Assembly (NCBI RefSeq): GCF_965138225.1
Contig: NZ_CBCSAX010000018.1
Source of the DNA: Helicobacter_D ganmani
GTDB taxonomy: Bacteria; Campylobacterota; Campylobacteria; Campylobacterales; Helicobacteraceae
Reading direction: 5' to 3' (one strand)
Length of the DNA stretch: 31,557 nt
Part shown: in pieces, positions 30,550 to 31,557 of the stretch
How positions within the stretch are numbered: position 1 is the first letter of the stretch
Layout of the letters: every line of letters starts with the position of its first letter
The notes under the pieces: generated by a model
Told to the model about the DNA's origin: nothing
The model's input: only the letters and a program-made list of their open reading frames with translations
Databases searched by the model: none
Made by a program: the position numbers and the translations under genes

Positions 30550-31479
30550 ATGATGAAAATACAAAGTGCAACTTATGCAATGCTAAATTCCCATCAAGAT
30601 TCCAAAAATATCTCTGTAAGCGCAGAGGATAGGAATCTTGATGTTATTAGTCAAATAGAAAGCTATCATCATTCTTTTCATCTAATGGGAATTAATCTTA
30701 ATGGCGATTTTTCTAGTTTTAGCTTTGCTGATATGCTAGAGGACAAAATGCAGAAAGCTAAACTCCCAAGTGAAGTAGAATTGCGAAGCGCAAAGGCATT
30801 TCTCCAAAGGCAGATGAAAGAAATTGTGGAATCCCTGTATAAAGAAAATTTGGAATTTATACAAAAAGCTATGGTAGCAGAGAAAAATATATTCTCTCAA
30901 AAAGGCTCACAAGAAGATTTTGAACTTTTAAAGAATCAAGGTGGTGATAAGATATTAAATATTCTTAAAGTTTTCTCTGCACAATCTAACTTTGCAAAAG
31001 ATGAATTACAAAATGCGATTGCAAAGGGAGATTTAGAGCAAATCCAAACAGGACTGCAACATTACATACAAAGTGAATTAGAGATTGTAGGCACAAAATT
31101 TTTCGCCTTTGCTTTAAACTTTGAAGGGCTACAACTCCAAGAGGAAACAAAAACGCAAATTATGGAATCCTTAAGCCTTGTGCATTCTTACTACCATAAA
31201 AGTACAAGTTTAAACTTTGAGGGTACGACTATCCATTACGAATCTAGCGGAATCGGGCAAAATGCGCGAGTAGGATTTTTGATTGCTAAAATCAATGGGA
31301 TAGAAAAGCCCTCATTTGCAAACATTCTCACGCAAACACAAGAGTTTTATTACCAAACACTTTTTCACACAATAGACAATAAAGATAATCCAACAAAAGA
31401 ACCTCAAGCCCAAGTAAGCACAAGCGATTCCATAATACAAACACTGCTTAAAGAATCAAAAAGTGGTAATGGTGTTTAG
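30550..31479 (+). CDS. Uncharacterised 309-residue protein
   Basis: No signal peptide or membrane helix is visible. The protein begins MKIQSATYAMLNSHQDSKNI after a double ATG (30550 or 30553). It contains a long helical central part (about 70-215, for instance KAFLQRQMKEIVESLYKEN and GDLEQIQTGLQHYIQSELEI), then a beta-like part with LNFEGTTIHYESSGIGQNAR and a polar, Ser/Gln/Lys-rich tail. Its spacing to the exported double-glycine protein suggests a shared transcript. The ribosome site is weak (GAGC). The composition recalls secreted or flagellum-related proteins of Campylobacterota, but I recognise no family and assign no function. Confidence 0.7.
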   Translation: MMKIQSATYAMLNSHQDSKNISVSAEDRNLDVISQIESYHHSFHLMGINLNGDFSSFSFADMLEDKMQKAKLPSEVELRSAKAFLQRQMKEIVESLYKENLEFIQKAMVAEKNIFSQKGSQEDFELLKNQGGDKILNILKVFSAQSNFAKDELQNAIAKGDLEQIQTGLQHYIQSELEIVGTKFFAFALNFEGLQLQEETKTQIMESLSLVHSYYHKSTSLNFEGTTIHYESSGIGQNARVGFLIAKINGIEKPSFANILTQTQEFYYQTLFHTIDNKDNPTKEPQAQVSTSDSIIQTLLKESKSGNGV

Positions 31480-31557
31480 GATTTATCATTGTGAGCGGCG
31501 AAACGACAAGGCGCACAATCTGCAAACAATTTGCCTACACTTGCAAATCCATAATTC

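Noticed and set aside
1..31557. CRISPR arrays, insertion sequences, rRNA genes, replication origin
   Set aside because: No regularly spaced repeats, transposase motifs, rRNA-like stretches or DnaA-box clusters were found on reading both strands.

Overview
The window looks like a chromosome segment of an enterohepatic-type Helicobacter or close relative in the Campylobacterota. This rests on low GC, TATAAT-type -10 boxes without clear -35 boxes, a recA-eno-ftsB-like-AMIN-aroK gene order recalled from Helicobacter pylori, futalosine-route menaquinone synthesis (mqnD), and homologues of the Campylobacter pgl N-glycosylation genes and of the NssR/Ctb nitrosative-stress pair. The species is an inference; nothing here fixes it.

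Left part (1-13400), housekeeping. The tail of an unknown gene is followed by divergent hisF and trpS. A tight minus-strand run, recA, a small exported protein, eno, an FtsB-like protein, an AMIN protein, aroK, waaF and mqnD (8166 down to 2129), has overlapping or nearly touching starts and stops and looks like one transcript. A 650-base gap holds the wreck of a type II toxin-antitoxin pair. Next come two metabolic pairs: pta-ackA (acetyl-CoA to acetate and ATP) and gap-pgi.

Middle part (13400-20130). An HU gene with its own promoter is followed by tRNA-Arg(CCU). A YedE-family sulfur/selenium transporter and a TusA-like carrier share a leader of about 100 nt. After a 557-base non-coding stretch rich in hairpins come ppk2 and a divergent cinA, then a tRNA-Lys-Glu-Val-Asp cluster. 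The cluster runs into a decayed region broken by an NNNN assembly gap. A zinc-ribbon protein and a small lipoprotein follow.

Right part (20120-31557), surface and accessory. The operon pglD-pglE-pglF-glycosyltransferase would make UDP-diacetylbacillosamine and extend a lipid-linked glycan. A separate gene at 28025-29836 fuses a PglA-type glycosyltransferase to a PglC-type phosphoglycosyl transferase, so one polypeptide could carry out the first two membrane steps. No oligosaccharyltransferase (pglB) or flippase (pglK) is present. Between them lie an NssR-like Crp/Fnr regulator, a multiply broken CopD-like membrane gene, a group III truncated haemoglobin (Ctb), a small lipoprotein and cmoB. 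The last genes are an exported protein that has both a Sec signal peptide and a bacteriocin-style double-glycine motif, and an unknown 309-residue protein. A broken inverted copy of the double-glycine gene sits on the other side of the pglA/pglC fusion.

The most unusual items are the PglA-PglC fusion, the double-leader protein with its decayed inverted paralogue and a perfect 18-bp palindrome at its promoter, and the NssR/Ctb locus with the decayed membrane gene between promoter region and globin gene.
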